Assembly (NCBI RefSeq): GCF_000389635.1
Contig: NC_021182.1
Span: 1,178,001-1,242,000 of the forward strand
Direction of reading: 5' to 3'
Length of the DNA: 64,000 nucleotides
From: Clostridium pasteurianum BC1
GTDB lineage: Bacteria; Bacillota; Clostridia; Clostridiales; Clostridiaceae
Position 1 is the first letter of the stretch. Every line of letters starts with the position of its first letter. The notes beneath the pieces were generated by a model. That model made no database searches. It was not told where the DNA came from and worked only from the letters and a program-made list of their open reading frames with translations. Below, one piece after another: positions 32,986 to 41,818 of this stretch. A program made the translations under genes and the position numbers.

Positions 32986-33046
32986 AGGCACATTAAAATA
33001 AATAGCTAACTAGCATCTTTGACTTACTATTTATTTTCATATGCCT
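32986..33046 (-). repeat. MITE-like element, short core-less copy
   Basis: 61-nt imperfect palindrome from AGGCACATTAAAATAAATAG to CTATTTATTTTCATATGCCT, with CTAACTAGCATC and TTTGACTTA inside. It equals the two ends of the longer element (18592 and 3114-3141), joined and inverted, without the core. Confidence 0.75.
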
Positions 33047-33228
33047 AATCCAATGTTTATATAAAATTTAATTTAACTTTCAACTTTCAATTCTCCTCTG
33101 TCAACTGTTTTTACTCAGTCTTTTGATTTAATTATAAATTTTAATTTTATCGGATTTTATAAAACAATATTGAAGTATTTAAGCTTATGTGATATACTTA
33201 AATACAATTTAATAGGGTTTGTTAACCT

Positions 33229-33410
33229 AGGGTAGAGGTGCTGTAGTTAAGAGTATTTATTTGGAGTCGGTAGGCGTTGATAAATTAAAAAAGGAGTTAC
33301 AGCCGAAGAATATAAGCCGACAGGATTATATTCTGGCCTTACATAAAATATATGGAAGGTTGTCACTGATGAAATGCAATAATATGCATTGAGTGGAGAG
33401 CTACAGGGTA
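33229..33410 (+). ncRNA. Lysine riboswitch (L box)
   Basis: Family landmarks in order: GGGTAGAGGTGCTG, AAGAGTATTTATTTGGAG, GGAGTTACAGCCGAAG, TTCTGGCCTTACAT, GGAAGGTTGTCACTG and GAGTGGAGAGCTAC. Located 130-310 nt before lysC, as in Bacillus subtilis. Lysine binding would favour the following terminator and shut off aspartate kinase synthesis. Confidence 0.93.
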
Positions 33411-33445
33411 CACAAAGTTCCGTGATATTATGTAGTAATATAAAG

Positions 33446-33475
33446 CGGCAAAGGTGTTCCTTTGTCGTTTTTGTA
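33446..33475 (+). terminator. Lysine-riboswitch terminator
   Basis: CGGCAAAGG (33446-33454) pairs with CCTTTGTCG (33459-33467), then TTTTTG. Confidence 0.85.
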
Positions 33476-33541
33476 TTTTAAAGATTTATAAAATCTTTAA
33501 GTACACATATATAGGCTGCAATACCAATAGGAGGAAGCTGT

Positions 33542-34741
33542 ATGTCATTAATTGTACAAAAGTATGGTGGAAGTTCCCTGGCTACCATCGATAAAATAAA
33601 GAAAGTGGCAGAAAATATTATTAATAAAAAAGAAGAGGGAAATAATGTGGTAGTAGTGGTTTCTGCTATGGGAGATACTACAGACGGCCTCATAAATTTA
33701 GCAAAGAAAATTTCAGATGAACCGGATAAAAGAGAATTAGATGGACTTTTATCCACAGGGGAAATGGCTTCAGCTTCTTTACTTGCTATGGCTATAAAGG
33801 AAATGGGCTGTGATGCCATAAGTTATACCGCTTATCAGATTGGAATGAGAACTATAGGTGATTACGGTAAATGTCTTATAGAAGACTTAGATGACAGGAG
33901 AATAAATAGGAGCCTCAGGAAAGATAAAATTGTAGTAATAGCAGGTTTTCAAGGTATTAATTCCATAGGAGATATAACAACTCTTGGAAGAGGAGGAGCA
34001 GATACTACCGCGGTTGCTATAGCTGTAAAATTAAATGCAATCTGTGAGATATATACCTATGCAGATGGTATATATAACATTGATCCAAGGGAATATGATG
34101 GAGCTAAAAAATTAGAGGAAATTGACTATGAGGAAATGCTTGAACTTACTAGTCTTGGTGCAGAACTTCTCCATTTAAGAGCCATAGAACTTGCACAAAA
34201 ATATAAAGTGCCTATACATGTAGGACTTAGCTTCGGCAATGTAGAGGGAACGATTATTAGGGAGGTAAATACTATGAACATGGAGAGCAAACCTGTAACT
34301 GGCATTGCCACTAGTGATGAGGATGTGGCAGTAACTATTAAGGATATATATAGTGATATAAATATTCTGTCAAATCTTTTTGAAGCCTTGGCCAGCAAAA
34401 AAATTAGTATAGATATGATAAGTCAGACTGCTCCTATAGATGGTAAAGTAAATGTATCTTTTACAATACCAAAAGAATCTTTGGGGGAATGTCTTAACAT
34501 AATTGATGATTTTGCTGAAAGGGAAAATGTATATGTTGATAAGGATATAGATAAATTTTCTGTAGTTGGCATAGGTATGAAAACAAGTTCTGGGGTTGCT
34601 GCTAAAATGTTTAAATTGTTTAGTGATAATGGAATAGAGGTAAAGATGATAACTACTTCACAGATAAGAATAACCTGTGCAATAAAGCAAAGTGATAAGC
34701 AAAAGGCAGTGGAGTTAGTAATAAAGAATTTCAGGCATTAG
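33542..34741 (+). CDS. lysC: Aspartate kinase, lysine-regulated
   Basis: 399 residues, AGGAGG at 33529-33534. N-terminal amino-acid kinase domain: VQKYGGSSLA (residues 4-13), VVVVSAMGDTTDGL, STGEMASASLLAMA, TTLGRGGADTTAVAIA. Two ACT domains fill the C-terminus (about 265-399). Catalyses ATP-dependent phosphorylation of aspartate, the first step to lysine, threonine and methionine. Placed under a lysine riboswitch and beside lysA, so it is the lysine-dedicated isoenzyme. Confidence 0.96.
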   Translation: MSLIVQKYGGSSLATIDKIKKVAENIINKKEEGNNVVVVVSAMGDTTDGLINLAKKISDEPDKRELDGLLSTGEMASASLLAMAIKEMGCDAISYTAYQIGMRTIGDYGKCLIEDLDDRRINRSLRKDKIVVIAGFQGINSIGDITTLGRGGADTTAVAIAVKLNAICEIYTYADGIYNIDPREYDGAKKLEEIDYEEMLELTSLGAELLHLRAIELAQKYKVPIHVGLSFGNVEGTIIREVNTMNMESKPVTGIATSDEDVAVTIKDIYSDINILSNLFEALASKKISIDMISQTAPIDGKVNVSFTIPKESLGECLNIIDDFAERENVYVDKDIDKFSVVGIGMKTSSGVAAKMFKLFSDNGIEVKMITTSQIRITCAIKQSDKQKAVELVIKNFRH

Positions 34742-34894
34742 CAAATAAGAACATACATTTATGTGTATAAACAAAAATATTTAAAATTTTTATGTATTTT
34801 CATTGTTTAGAGTAGTTAATTTAGTATAATTATAATGTATTCTTACGATAGTTGCTTATTTAGATAGATATTAAAAAATTTTAGAGGTGATTTG

Positions 34895-36196
34895 ATGAAG
34901 CTGTTTGGTACTATGGAAATTAAGGAAAATGAATTATACATAGGGGGAATAAGTTCCAATGAACTTTGTAAGGAGTTCGGGACTCCTCTTTATGTAATAG
35001 ATGAAGAACTTGTTAGAAAGAATTGTAGAGACTACTATGAAAACTTTGATGTGGATAAAGGTAAGAATAAAGTTGCTTACGCAGGAAAAGCATTTTTGCC
35101 TACTGCAATGTGTCAGGTAATAAATGAAGAGAGCTTATATCTTGATGTGGTATCTGGTGGAGAACTCTATACTGCACATAAAGCAGATTTTCTTATGAAG
35201 AGAGTACTATTTCATGGAAATAACAAAACTATTGATGAGATTAAAATGGGGATAAGTTTCAATGTAGGAAGATTTGTTGTGGATAATTTTTACGAGATGG
35301 AAAAGATAAATGAAATAGCAGGAAAGAATAATAAAGTTCAAAAGATACTGTTAAGAATCACTCCAGGAATAGAAGCACATACCCATGAATATATAAAAAC
35401 AGGGCAGGTAGACTCAAAATTTGGATTTACTCTGATAAATAATGAAGCAATAAATGCAGTTAAAAAGGCAATATCACTTCCAAATATAAAGCTAAAGGGA
35501 CTTCATTGTCACATAGGTTCTCAGATTTTTGAGATAAAGCCTTACGAAGAGGAAGTTGATATAATGCTTGATTTAATAAAAACTATAAAAGACGAGTTGA
35601 ATTATGAAATTGAAGAATTAGATCTTGGTGGCGGCTTTGGAATATATTATAAAGAGGGAGATAAGCCTAGAGAAGCTAAAGAGTTTTGCAGTGCCATATT
35701 AAAAAGAGCAGAAGACAAGGTAAAAGAACTGCAAATAAATTTACCAGCTCTAATGATAGAACCTGGCAGATCTATAATAGGAAATGCAGGAACTACACTT
35801 TATACAGTGGGTTCTATTAAAAATATCCCTGATATAAGAAAGTATGTTTCTGTAGATGGGGGTATGACTGATAATATAAGACCATCACTTTACCAGGCAG
35901 AATATGAATGTGCTATTGCCAATAAAATTAATAATGAAACTAGTGAAGAGGTAACAATTGCAGGAAAATGCTGTGAATCAGGAGATATACTTTTAACAGA
36001 TACAAATATTGCACAGGCAGAAAGTGGAGATATACTTATTGTTTCAAACACTGGGGCCTATGGCTATTCTATGGCAAATAATTATAATAAAATACCCAGA
36101 CCAGCAGTTGTATTAGTAAAAGATGGCCATGCAAGAATTATCTGCAGAAGAGAATCTTATGGAGATGTTCTGAGAAATGAGCTTCCATTATTATAA
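34895..36196 (+). CDS. lysA: Diaminopimelate decarboxylase
   Basis: 433 residues from ATG 34895, AGAGG at 34883-34887. Fold-type III PLP decarboxylase: KVAYAGKAFLP (PLP Lys), HCHIGSQIFE, LDLGGGFGIYY, EPGRSIIGNAG, and CESGDILL with the second-subunit Cys. Converts meso-diaminopimelate to lysine, the last step of the pathway. It follows lysC by 150 nt, so it could share the lysine-riboswitch transcript or have its own promoter. Confidence 0.96.
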   Translation: MKLFGTMEIKENELYIGGISSNELCKEFGTPLYVIDEELVRKNCRDYYENFDVDKGKNKVAYAGKAFLPTAMCQVINEESLYLDVVSGGELYTAHKADFLMKRVLFHGNNKTIDEIKMGISFNVGRFVVDNFYEMEKINEIAGKNNKVQKILLRITPGIEAHTHEYIKTGQVDSKFGFTLINNEAINAVKKAISLPNIKLKGLHCHIGSQIFEIKPYEEEVDIMLDLIKTIKDELNYEIEELDLGGGFGIYYKEGDKPREAKEFCSAILKRAEDKVKELQINLPALMIEPGRSIIGNAGTTLYTVGSIKNIPDIRKYVSVDGGMTDNIRPSLYQAEYECAIANKINNETSEEVTIAGKCCESGDILLTDTNIAQAESGDILIVSNTGAYGYSMANNYNKIPRPAVVLVKDGHARIICRRESYGDVLRNELPLL

Positions 36197-36339
36197 GTAG
36201 GGTAGAGATAACATTTAAAACATTACTTAATTGAAAATGAACTTGGAATTTAGTACGTAAAGTATATTAAGTGTACCTTTTATTGCGCAGGGGAAGCTAA
36301 ACATAGAAGCACTTTAATTGTTTTAGCAGAAGGATAAGC

Positions 36340-36385
36340 TCGGGAAGCCGTCTATATGATAGCTTCTCGAATTTTTTATTTTTTT
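36340..36385 (+). terminator. Terminator after lysA
   Basis: TCGGGAAGC (36340-36348) pairs with GCTTCTCGA (36362-36370), then ATTTTTTATTTTTT. The rest of 36197-36522 is leader sequence with no gene. Confidence 0.8.
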
Positions 36386-36522
36386 GTAATATAAAGTTAT
36401 TTATAAATAAATGTAAAATATTTTTAATATAATCACAATTTAAAGAAGTAGTTGTACCATTTTATAGTATAATTAACTGGTAATAAAGAGTAATATAAAT
36501 TATATATACATATTTTAAGGAG

Positions 36523-37887
36523 GTGGCACATATTAACAAGGATTTACTTTTTTTTATAATATTCGTTATACTGGTTGTTCTTATAGTAGAAGCAACTTTA
36601 TTTTTACACAAATATTTTAGTGGATTTATTAGTCTTATTGTTAATCTTATCAAAAATAGATGGTTAAATAAGTTATTAAGTAAAAAAGATTATAAACAAA
36701 TTTCAAAAAAATATCATAACTTGGCCGATAAGGAGAAAAGAAAATTTGAAAGAGATAATTTGCTGGGAATAGCTGCTTTGTATGAACATGATTCTAAGAC
36801 AGCTATTGATTTATTTAAAATTTCTCTTAAAGAGGCGCCTAGAGGTCATGTACGTACAATAGAAGATAATTTGGCAACAGCATATCTCCAGGATGGCTTA
36901 CATATAGCTGCTTTGAATTTGTTTGAGGTGCACTATGAAAATGGTGGAGTAGGAGTAATTGGTTATATTTTAGCTTTATTGATGAATGATAGAGAAGGGG
37001 AAGCTAACACTTTCTATGAATATAATAGAAATATGTTAGATAATCAGGAAAAACATTTTATGGAACTTATATTAAGTTTTTCACTTTCAAAAACTGAAAT
37101 AATAGAAGAACTTGAAAAAATAATAAAAGCTGATGAACTTTGGATCTATCAGCCAGTGCTTAAAGGGATTGCCCTTAAATGGAAATTATCAGTATTTTAT
37201 AATTCTACAGAAAGACATAATATTCTTTTAACACAGGGGAAAAAACTTTTATCAGAGTTTCAAAAACAACCTGAATTATTTAATAATGAAAATGTTAAAT
37301 ACATGCGGTTACTTATTTCTAAGGTTATTCCAAGAATAAATACTTATGATGATGTTGCAGGATTGTGGGGAATAATTGATGGTATAGATGAATTAGCACT
37401 TAAATTGCCTCTGGATAATGAATTATGTGAGGAATGTTACTTGTTTTGGAATAGAATTTATTTTCTGTTTTCAAAGACTTCTAATATAGAAACCTATGAT
37501 TTTGAGAAAGAGCAAAAGTTTATAAAAGAGCAAATTCCCTTAAATGCCAGATCAACAATAGATTGTACACACATATGTGATTTGTTTTTAAGTGAAAGTT
37601 TACATTTTGCAATTAGACTAGTGGAAATTTATAAATATGGTTTTACCTATTATTATTTAGATATAGTATCCGAGGAATTTGCAAAGGAAATTTTAACCTA
37701 TGTTAAGCCCATTTCTGAAATTATTAAAGAAGTACCTTCTACAGAAGAATTTCTAGAACCACTTTTATATGATCTAGTTTGCAGCATTGATTCTGTTAAA
37801 GCTTCTGACGTAATAGATGTACTTAATAGAATTTCTCCAGAATATCGTGAAAAATTACAGCCTTTAAAAGAAAGAGTATTACTATAG
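36523..37887 (+). CDS. Membrane-anchored TPR-like protein, unusual start region
   Basis: About 454 residues. One N-terminal membrane segment (LLFFIIFVILVVLIVEATLF) then a soluble helical-repeat region with TPR-like spacing (AIDLFKISLKEAPRGH, NLATAYLQDGLHIAALNLFE). I do not recognise a specific family. The AAGGAGG site (36517-36523) overlaps the GTG at 36523; the codon with ideal spacing is ATT 36532, so translation may start at a non-standard ATT. Probably a scaffolding protein with its TPR domain in the cytoplasm; orientation is not certain. Confidence 0.7.
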   Translation: MAHINKDLLFFIIFVILVVLIVEATLFLHKYFSGFISLIVNLIKNRWLNKLLSKKDYKQISKKYHNLADKEKRKFERDNLLGIAALYEHDSKTAIDLFKISLKEAPRGHVRTIEDNLATAYLQDGLHIAALNLFEVHYENGGVGVIGYILALLMNDREGEANTFYEYNRNMLDNQEKHFMELILSFSLSKTEIIEELEKIIKADELWIYQPVLKGIALKWKLSVFYNSTERHNILLTQGKKLLSEFQKQPELFNNENVKYMRLLISKVIPRINTYDDVAGLWGIIDGIDELALKLPLDNELCEECYLFWNRIYFLFSKTSNIETYDFEKEQKFIKEQIPLNARSTIDCTHICDLFLSESLHFAIRLVEIYKYGFTYYYLDIVSEEFAKEILTYVKPISEIIKEVPSTEEFLEPLLYDLVCSIDSVKASDVIDVLNRISPEYREKLQPLKERVLL

Positions 37888-37933
37888 AAAATGTAATTAT
37901 CAATTTAAGTCAGATAGTAGAGGAGTTAAATTG

Positions 37934-38707
37934 ATGAATGATATGGATACAGTGCTAATAACCGGAGCCTCCAGTGGAATAGGCCGTGAACTGGCCAAAG
38001 TATTTGCTTTACATAAATATAATATAATTTTAGTTTCAAGGAGTACTGAAAAACTCAGAAAATTAGCTGATGAATTAATTGATGAATATAAAATAAAGGT
38101 TGAAATAATTGGACAGGATTTATCAAAAGTGGGTGCTGCAAAGAAATTATTTGATAATGTTACTGATAGAAATTTGCAGGTGGACGTGCTTATAAACAAT
38201 GCTGGTGTAGGGGCTGTAGGACTATTTCATGAGATTGAAATTGAAAAGGATATGGAAATGCTGAAGCTTAATATAATTACTTTAACTGAGATCACAAAGC
38301 TCTTTTCAAGAAAAATGATAGAGAGAAAAAAAGGTAAAATTTTGAATGTAGCCTCTACAGGTTCTTTTGCTCCAGGTCCATTTATTGCAATTTACTATGC
38401 TACAAAAGCCTATGTACTATCATTCTCAGAGGCACTTTACAAGGAATTAAAACCTTACAATGTAACGGTTACTGTCTTGTGCCCTGGAGCCACCAGAACA
38501 AATTTTGCAAAGGCAGCTGGAAGAGAGAATTCATCAATAGCTATGGAACCGGATAAAGTAGCCAAGATAGCTTATGAGGGACTAAAAAATAATAAAAGAG
38601 TAGTGATTCCAGGGGTAGCTAATAAAATACTCACAAGACTTCCAAGAAATTTTGTAAGTGATATGGTTTTTAGATATCAAAAGAAATTATCAGTTAAGAA
38701 AAAGTAA
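37934..38707 (+). CDS. Short-chain dehydrogenase/reductase (SDR)
   Basis: 257 residues from ATG 37934, AGGAG at 37921-37925. Classical SDR: TGASSGIGRELAK (NADP-binding, about residues 10-22), NNAGVGAVG, Ser in NVASTGSFAPGP, YYATKAYV (catalytic Tyr and Lys), and PGATRTNF. DltE/YqjQ-like branch of short SDRs acting on lipids or carbonyls. It follows the TPR gene by 46 nt and may be in one operon with it. Confidence 0.93.
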   Translation: MNDMDTVLITGASSGIGRELAKVFALHKYNIILVSRSTEKLRKLADELIDEYKIKVEIIGQDLSKVGAAKKLFDNVTDRNLQVDVLINNAGVGAVGLFHEIEIEKDMEMLKLNIITLTEITKLFSRKMIERKKGKILNVASTGSFAPGPFIAIYYATKAYVLSFSEALYKELKPYNVTVTVLCPGATRTNFAKAAGRENSSIAMEPDKVAKIAYEGLKNNKRVVIPGVANKILTRLPRNFVSDMVFRYQKKLSVKKK

Positions 38708-38718
38708 GTATAAATAAA

Positions 38719-38855
38719 TTTATCCGATGACTACCATCCGTAATACCCCAAACTTCTATCAAAGTGGGAGATAACGGCTGATACGTCCCTGGATAACGAT
38801 TTCTAAGTTTCAGTTGGAGAAAAAAACTCCACCTGAAACAAAGAACTCTGTTTAT
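38719..38855 (+). repeat. TTTAT-bounded structured repeat, unit 3
   Basis: TTTATCCGATGACTACC at the start, AAGAACTCTGTTTAT at the end; 132-nt period. Hairpin A keeps ACTT/AAGT, CCC/GGG and CCGT/ACGG where unit 1 has different bases; linker TACGTCCCTGGATAACGA is almost identical; hairpin B pairs GTTTCAG, TTGGAG with CTCCA, CTGAAAC. It lies just after the SDR gene. Confidence 0.75.
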
Positions 38856-38881
38856 ATTATTTTAATAGCAGAATAGTTAAA

Positions 38882-38930
38882 AAGCTGCCTCACAATACAT
38901 ATATGTATTGTGAGGCAGCTCCTTTTTTAT
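38882..38930. terminator. 17-bp stem-loop terminator, related to the composite repeat hairpin
   Basis: GCTGCCTCACAATACAT (38884-38900) pairs with ATGTATTGTGAGGCAGC (38903-38919), then TCCTTTTTT. The CTC-CAAT stem is the first hairpin of copies A and B (14665 and 26022) without the second part. Confidence 0.75.
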
Positions 38931-39097
38931 ACTTATATAGTGTATTTACTAGGCATTGTTATCTTCCTAAATTGAAAGTTCACAGATGTAAGATAACTTT
39001 CCACAAAAATTATTTTATATAATGGTAAAAAAAATAATACTTAAAAGTGTTGATTAAATACTTATAAATGCTTATAATAAAAGCAGGGGGTGATTAT

Positions 39098-39712
39098 ATG
39101 CATCAAGATAATGAAAGTAAATATTGCAAACAATGTAATCATTCTTATGAAGAAAGACTTAGTATACGCTCAGAAGAGAAAAAGAAAATTGTTGAAAAGG
39201 CTTTAATGTTTATTAGAGAAGGCAAAAGCTATTTTTTTGATGTTTCTACAAGTATTCAATTTCTGGCCCAATCTATAGATAAAAAAATTACTGTATATAC
39301 TCATTCAATAGATAATTTGTATATTCTTTCAGAGAAAAAAGATGTTGAAGTGCATTCTGTTGGAAATACTCTTAATAAAAATAATAGATTTTTTTATAGT
39401 GAAGACAACAAAAATTATTTTGAAGGAATAAATTTTGATGTTGCTTTTTTAGGGGCTACGGCTATAACAAAAGATGGAATATATTATGATGATAAAGAAG
39501 ATGCTGATATTAAAAGAGAAGCAGCTAAAAAAGCTAAAAGAGTTATTTTACTTGCAGAGCATGAAAAATACAAAAATGTTTCTTGCTATAAAGGCTTAGA
39601 CTTAAATGAAATAGATATTATCATTGTGGATCCAATGAGTTGCAATTCTTTTGTAGATATTATAGTATCGCAAAATATTAATATTGATCCACACAGCTTA
39701 ATTATTATGTAG
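39098..39712 (+). CDS. DeoR-type sensor domain lacking the DNA-binding helix-turn-helix
   Basis: 204 residues from ATG 39098 (AGGGGG at 39085-39090). From about residue 22 it aligns with the C-terminal effector domain of the neighbouring DeoR regulator: SEEKKKIVEKALMFI, SYFFDVSTSIQFLA, NRFFYSED, DVAFLGATAI and DGIYYDDKED. The normal helix-turn-helix is replaced by a short N-terminus containing CKQCNHSYEERL. A tandem duplication with loss of the DNA-binding part is the simplest history. It may modulate the neighbour by heterodimerising or bind the same phospho-sugar effector. Confidence 0.8.
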   Translation: MHQDNESKYCKQCNHSYEERLSIRSEEKKKIVEKALMFIREGKSYFFDVSTSIQFLAQSIDKKITVYTHSIDNLYILSEKKDVEVHSVGNTLNKNNRFFYSEDNKNYFEGINFDVAFLGATAITKDGIYYDDKEDADIKREAAKKAKRVILLAEHEKYKNVSCYKGLDLNEIDIIIVDPMSCNSFVDIIVSQNINIDPHSLIIM

Positions 39713-39745
39713 ATAGTGTTATAAATTAAAGGATAAGGTGATTGA

Positions 39746-40501
39746 ATGTACCAGGAAGAAAGACTTTTAAAAATACTTGAATATTTAAAGGGACACAATA
39801 ACATGTCCATTCATAATATTTGTGAAATGTTCAGTGTGTCAAGGGATACTGCAAGACGTGATATTATAAAGCTTATAGAGCAGGGAACGGCAATTCGTAC
39901 TCATGGTGGAATCAGCCTGCCAACTCTAAGAAACACAATTGAAGCCTACAGGGAAAGACTTAAATATTATTCTGAGGAGAAAAAGGCTATTTCTAAGAAA
40001 GCTATGGAATTTATCAATGAAAAAGAGCATTATTTCTTTGATGTGTCCACAACTGTTAGCTTTCTAGCAGAATATCTAAATAAAAGTGTCACTGTATTCA
40101 CTCATTCTTTAGATAATATTGAAATACTTTCAGAGAAAAAAGAGATTGTGGTACATTCCATAGGAGGTAAACTCCACGACAAAAATAGATTCTTTTATAA
40201 ACCGGGATGTACGGATTATCTTAATGGAATAAGGTTCGATGCAGCTTTTATAGGAGCAGCAGCAATAAATGAAGACGGGATATACTATGATGACGAAGAA
40301 GATACTTTTGTTAAACAAGCTGCGGTAAAGAAGTCTGATAAAGTAATTATTCTTACTGACTGTAAAAAATTTAAGCTTTCCAGTTATTATAAAGGAGTAA
40401 ATTGGGAGCAGGTAGATGTGATTATTACGGATCAAAGACCACCTGAGGTGTTTATGAATATTATTGAGGCACAGGATATTCAGTTGATTATTTGTAAGTA
40501 A
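39746..40501 (+). CDS. DeoR-family transcriptional regulator
   Basis: 251 residues, AAGG ribosome site before ATG 39746. N-terminal HTH: RLLKILEYLKGHNNMSIHNI, FSVSRDTARRDIIKL, then wing AIRTHGG. The C-terminal sugar-phosphate-isomerase-like effector domain has HYFFDVSTTVSFLA, NRFFYKPG and DGIYYDDEED. DeoR proteins repress sugar genes until a phosphorylated sugar binds. It is followed 32 nt later by a Cof-type HAD phosphatase, a likely target and partner. Confidence 0.93.
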   Translation: MYQEERLLKILEYLKGHNNMSIHNICEMFSVSRDTARRDIIKLIEQGTAIRTHGGISLPTLRNTIEAYRERLKYYSEEKKAISKKAMEFINEKEHYFFDVSTTVSFLAEYLNKSVTVFTHSLDNIEILSEKKEIVVHSIGGKLHDKNRFFYKPGCTDYLNGIRFDAAFIGAAAINEDGIYYDDEEDTFVKQAAVKKSDKVIILTDCKKFKLSSYYKGVNWEQVDVIITDQRPPEVFMNIIEAQDIQLIICK

Positions 40502-40533
40502 TTAATAATTGTATTTAATGGGAGATGGGTTAA

Positions 40534-41346
40534 ATGAGTAAAATTAAAATGATATGTTTAGATATTGATGGTACTTTACTAAATTCTAAGCATGAAATTT
40601 CAGAAAGAACAAAAGAAGTAATTAAAATAGCTTCTAACGAAAGAGAAATACCAGTTATATTAGTTTCTGCAAGGATGCCAAAGGGAATATTGTTTTTGCA
40701 GGAGGAACTGGAAATAGAGCAGCCGATTATCTGCTATAGTGGTGCCTTGATTTTGGATAAAAGTAGTAATATTCTATCAAAAAATATTATACCAGCTCAT
40801 AATTTAGAGAGATTATATAAGCTTGTTTGCAATGAAAAGGTTCACATGAGCTTGTATAAAGATGATGAATGGTATATAGAAAAAATGGATTACTGGGCTA
40901 AACAGGAAAGTGATATAACGAATATTACTCCAATAATTGCTAGTTTTAATGAGCTTATTAAGCTTTGGAAAGAGTATGAAACAGGGCCTAACAAGATTTT
41001 ATGTATGGCGGAGTCTGATGAAATAAATTTGCTAAAGGGAAAAGTTAAGGACTATGATTTGAATATATATCCTTCTAAACCAACCTACCTTGAGATTATG
41101 CCTAAGGAAGCTTCAAAAACCTCAGCAATTAGTGTATTGAAAGAAAAGTTTGGCATAGATAGAGATGAAATACTCGCCATGGGTGATAACTATAACGATA
41201 TGGATATGATAGAATATGCAGGTCTTGGCATTGCCATGGGTAATGCTCCTGACAAAGTTAAAAGATGCGCAAATAAAATAGCTTTAACTAATGATGAGGA
41301 TGGGGTAGCAGAGGCTATTAGGGAGTTTGTTTTAGCTGATGATTAG
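40534..41346 (+). CDS. Cof-type HAD hydrolase (sugar phosphatase)
   Basis: 270 residues. HAD motif I LDIDGTLLNS (residues 8-17), motif II VSARMP, and motifs III/IV KEASKTSAISVLKEKFG and LAMGDNYNDMDM. The inserted type IIB cap lies between motifs II and III. These enzymes dephosphorylate sugar phosphates, flavin precursors or PLP. Same operon as the two DeoR-type genes. Confidence 0.93.
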   Translation: MSKIKMICLDIDGTLLNSKHEISERTKEVIKIASNEREIPVILVSARMPKGILFLQEELEIEQPIICYSGALILDKSSNILSKNIIPAHNLERLYKLVCNEKVHMSLYKDDEWYIEKMDYWAKQESDITNITPIIASFNELIKLWKEYETGPNKILCMAESDEINLLKGKVKDYDLNIYPSKPTYLEIMPKEASKTSAISVLKEKFGIDRDEILAMGDNYNDMDMIEYAGLGIAMGNAPDKVKRCANKIALTNDEDGVAEAIREFVLADD

Positions 41347-41440
41347 TGGCTATTGGCAGTAGAACCATTTGCAAGGTTAAAAATAATATCAGTTTAAATT
41401 AATAGGAGATGGGACTTATTACATCAGATAAAATTTAAAT

Positions 41441-41490
41441 AATAAAAAGAGGATTTAGTAGTAAAATTACATGCTAAATTCTTTTTTATA
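41441..41490 (+). terminator. Terminator of the DeoR-HAD operon
   Basis: AAGAGGATTTAGTA pairs with GCTAAATTCTT with bulges, then TTTTT. The following 41491-41740 is extremely AT-rich; I see nothing else in it. Confidence 0.6.
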
Positions 41491-41746
41491 TAATATAGTT
41501 TGAAATTAATATAATAGTTAAATTATTACTTTAATTCAAATGTAATATATTACATTTAATAATAACTCTCTAAATTAAGTAAACTTAAATAATATTTTTA
41601 ATTATGTTATACGTTTGTTAAAAATATATTAATAAATATCGAAATATCACATAAATAACTTTAAATATGATACAAGATATTGTTTTATTCTACATAAATT
41701 CCATGATATAATTTAAAATATCAAAAAACAGACTCTACAGCAGAAA

Positions 41747-41794
41747 CTTGGAGTTTTTCTTACTACAAACTCCCTCCAAGTAAGATTCATTGAT
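41747..41794 (+). repeat. Copy of the 'AAGTAAGATTCATTGAT' repeat family with hairpin
   Basis: CTTGGAGTTT (41747-41756) pairs with AAACT and CCAAG (41767-41780) around a bulge, followed by TAAGATTCATTGAT (41781-41794). Compare 55676-55735 (inverted) and 27109-27145. Confidence 0.6.
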
Positions 41795-41818
41795 AATATA
41801 AGGTATGGTGAATAAAAA

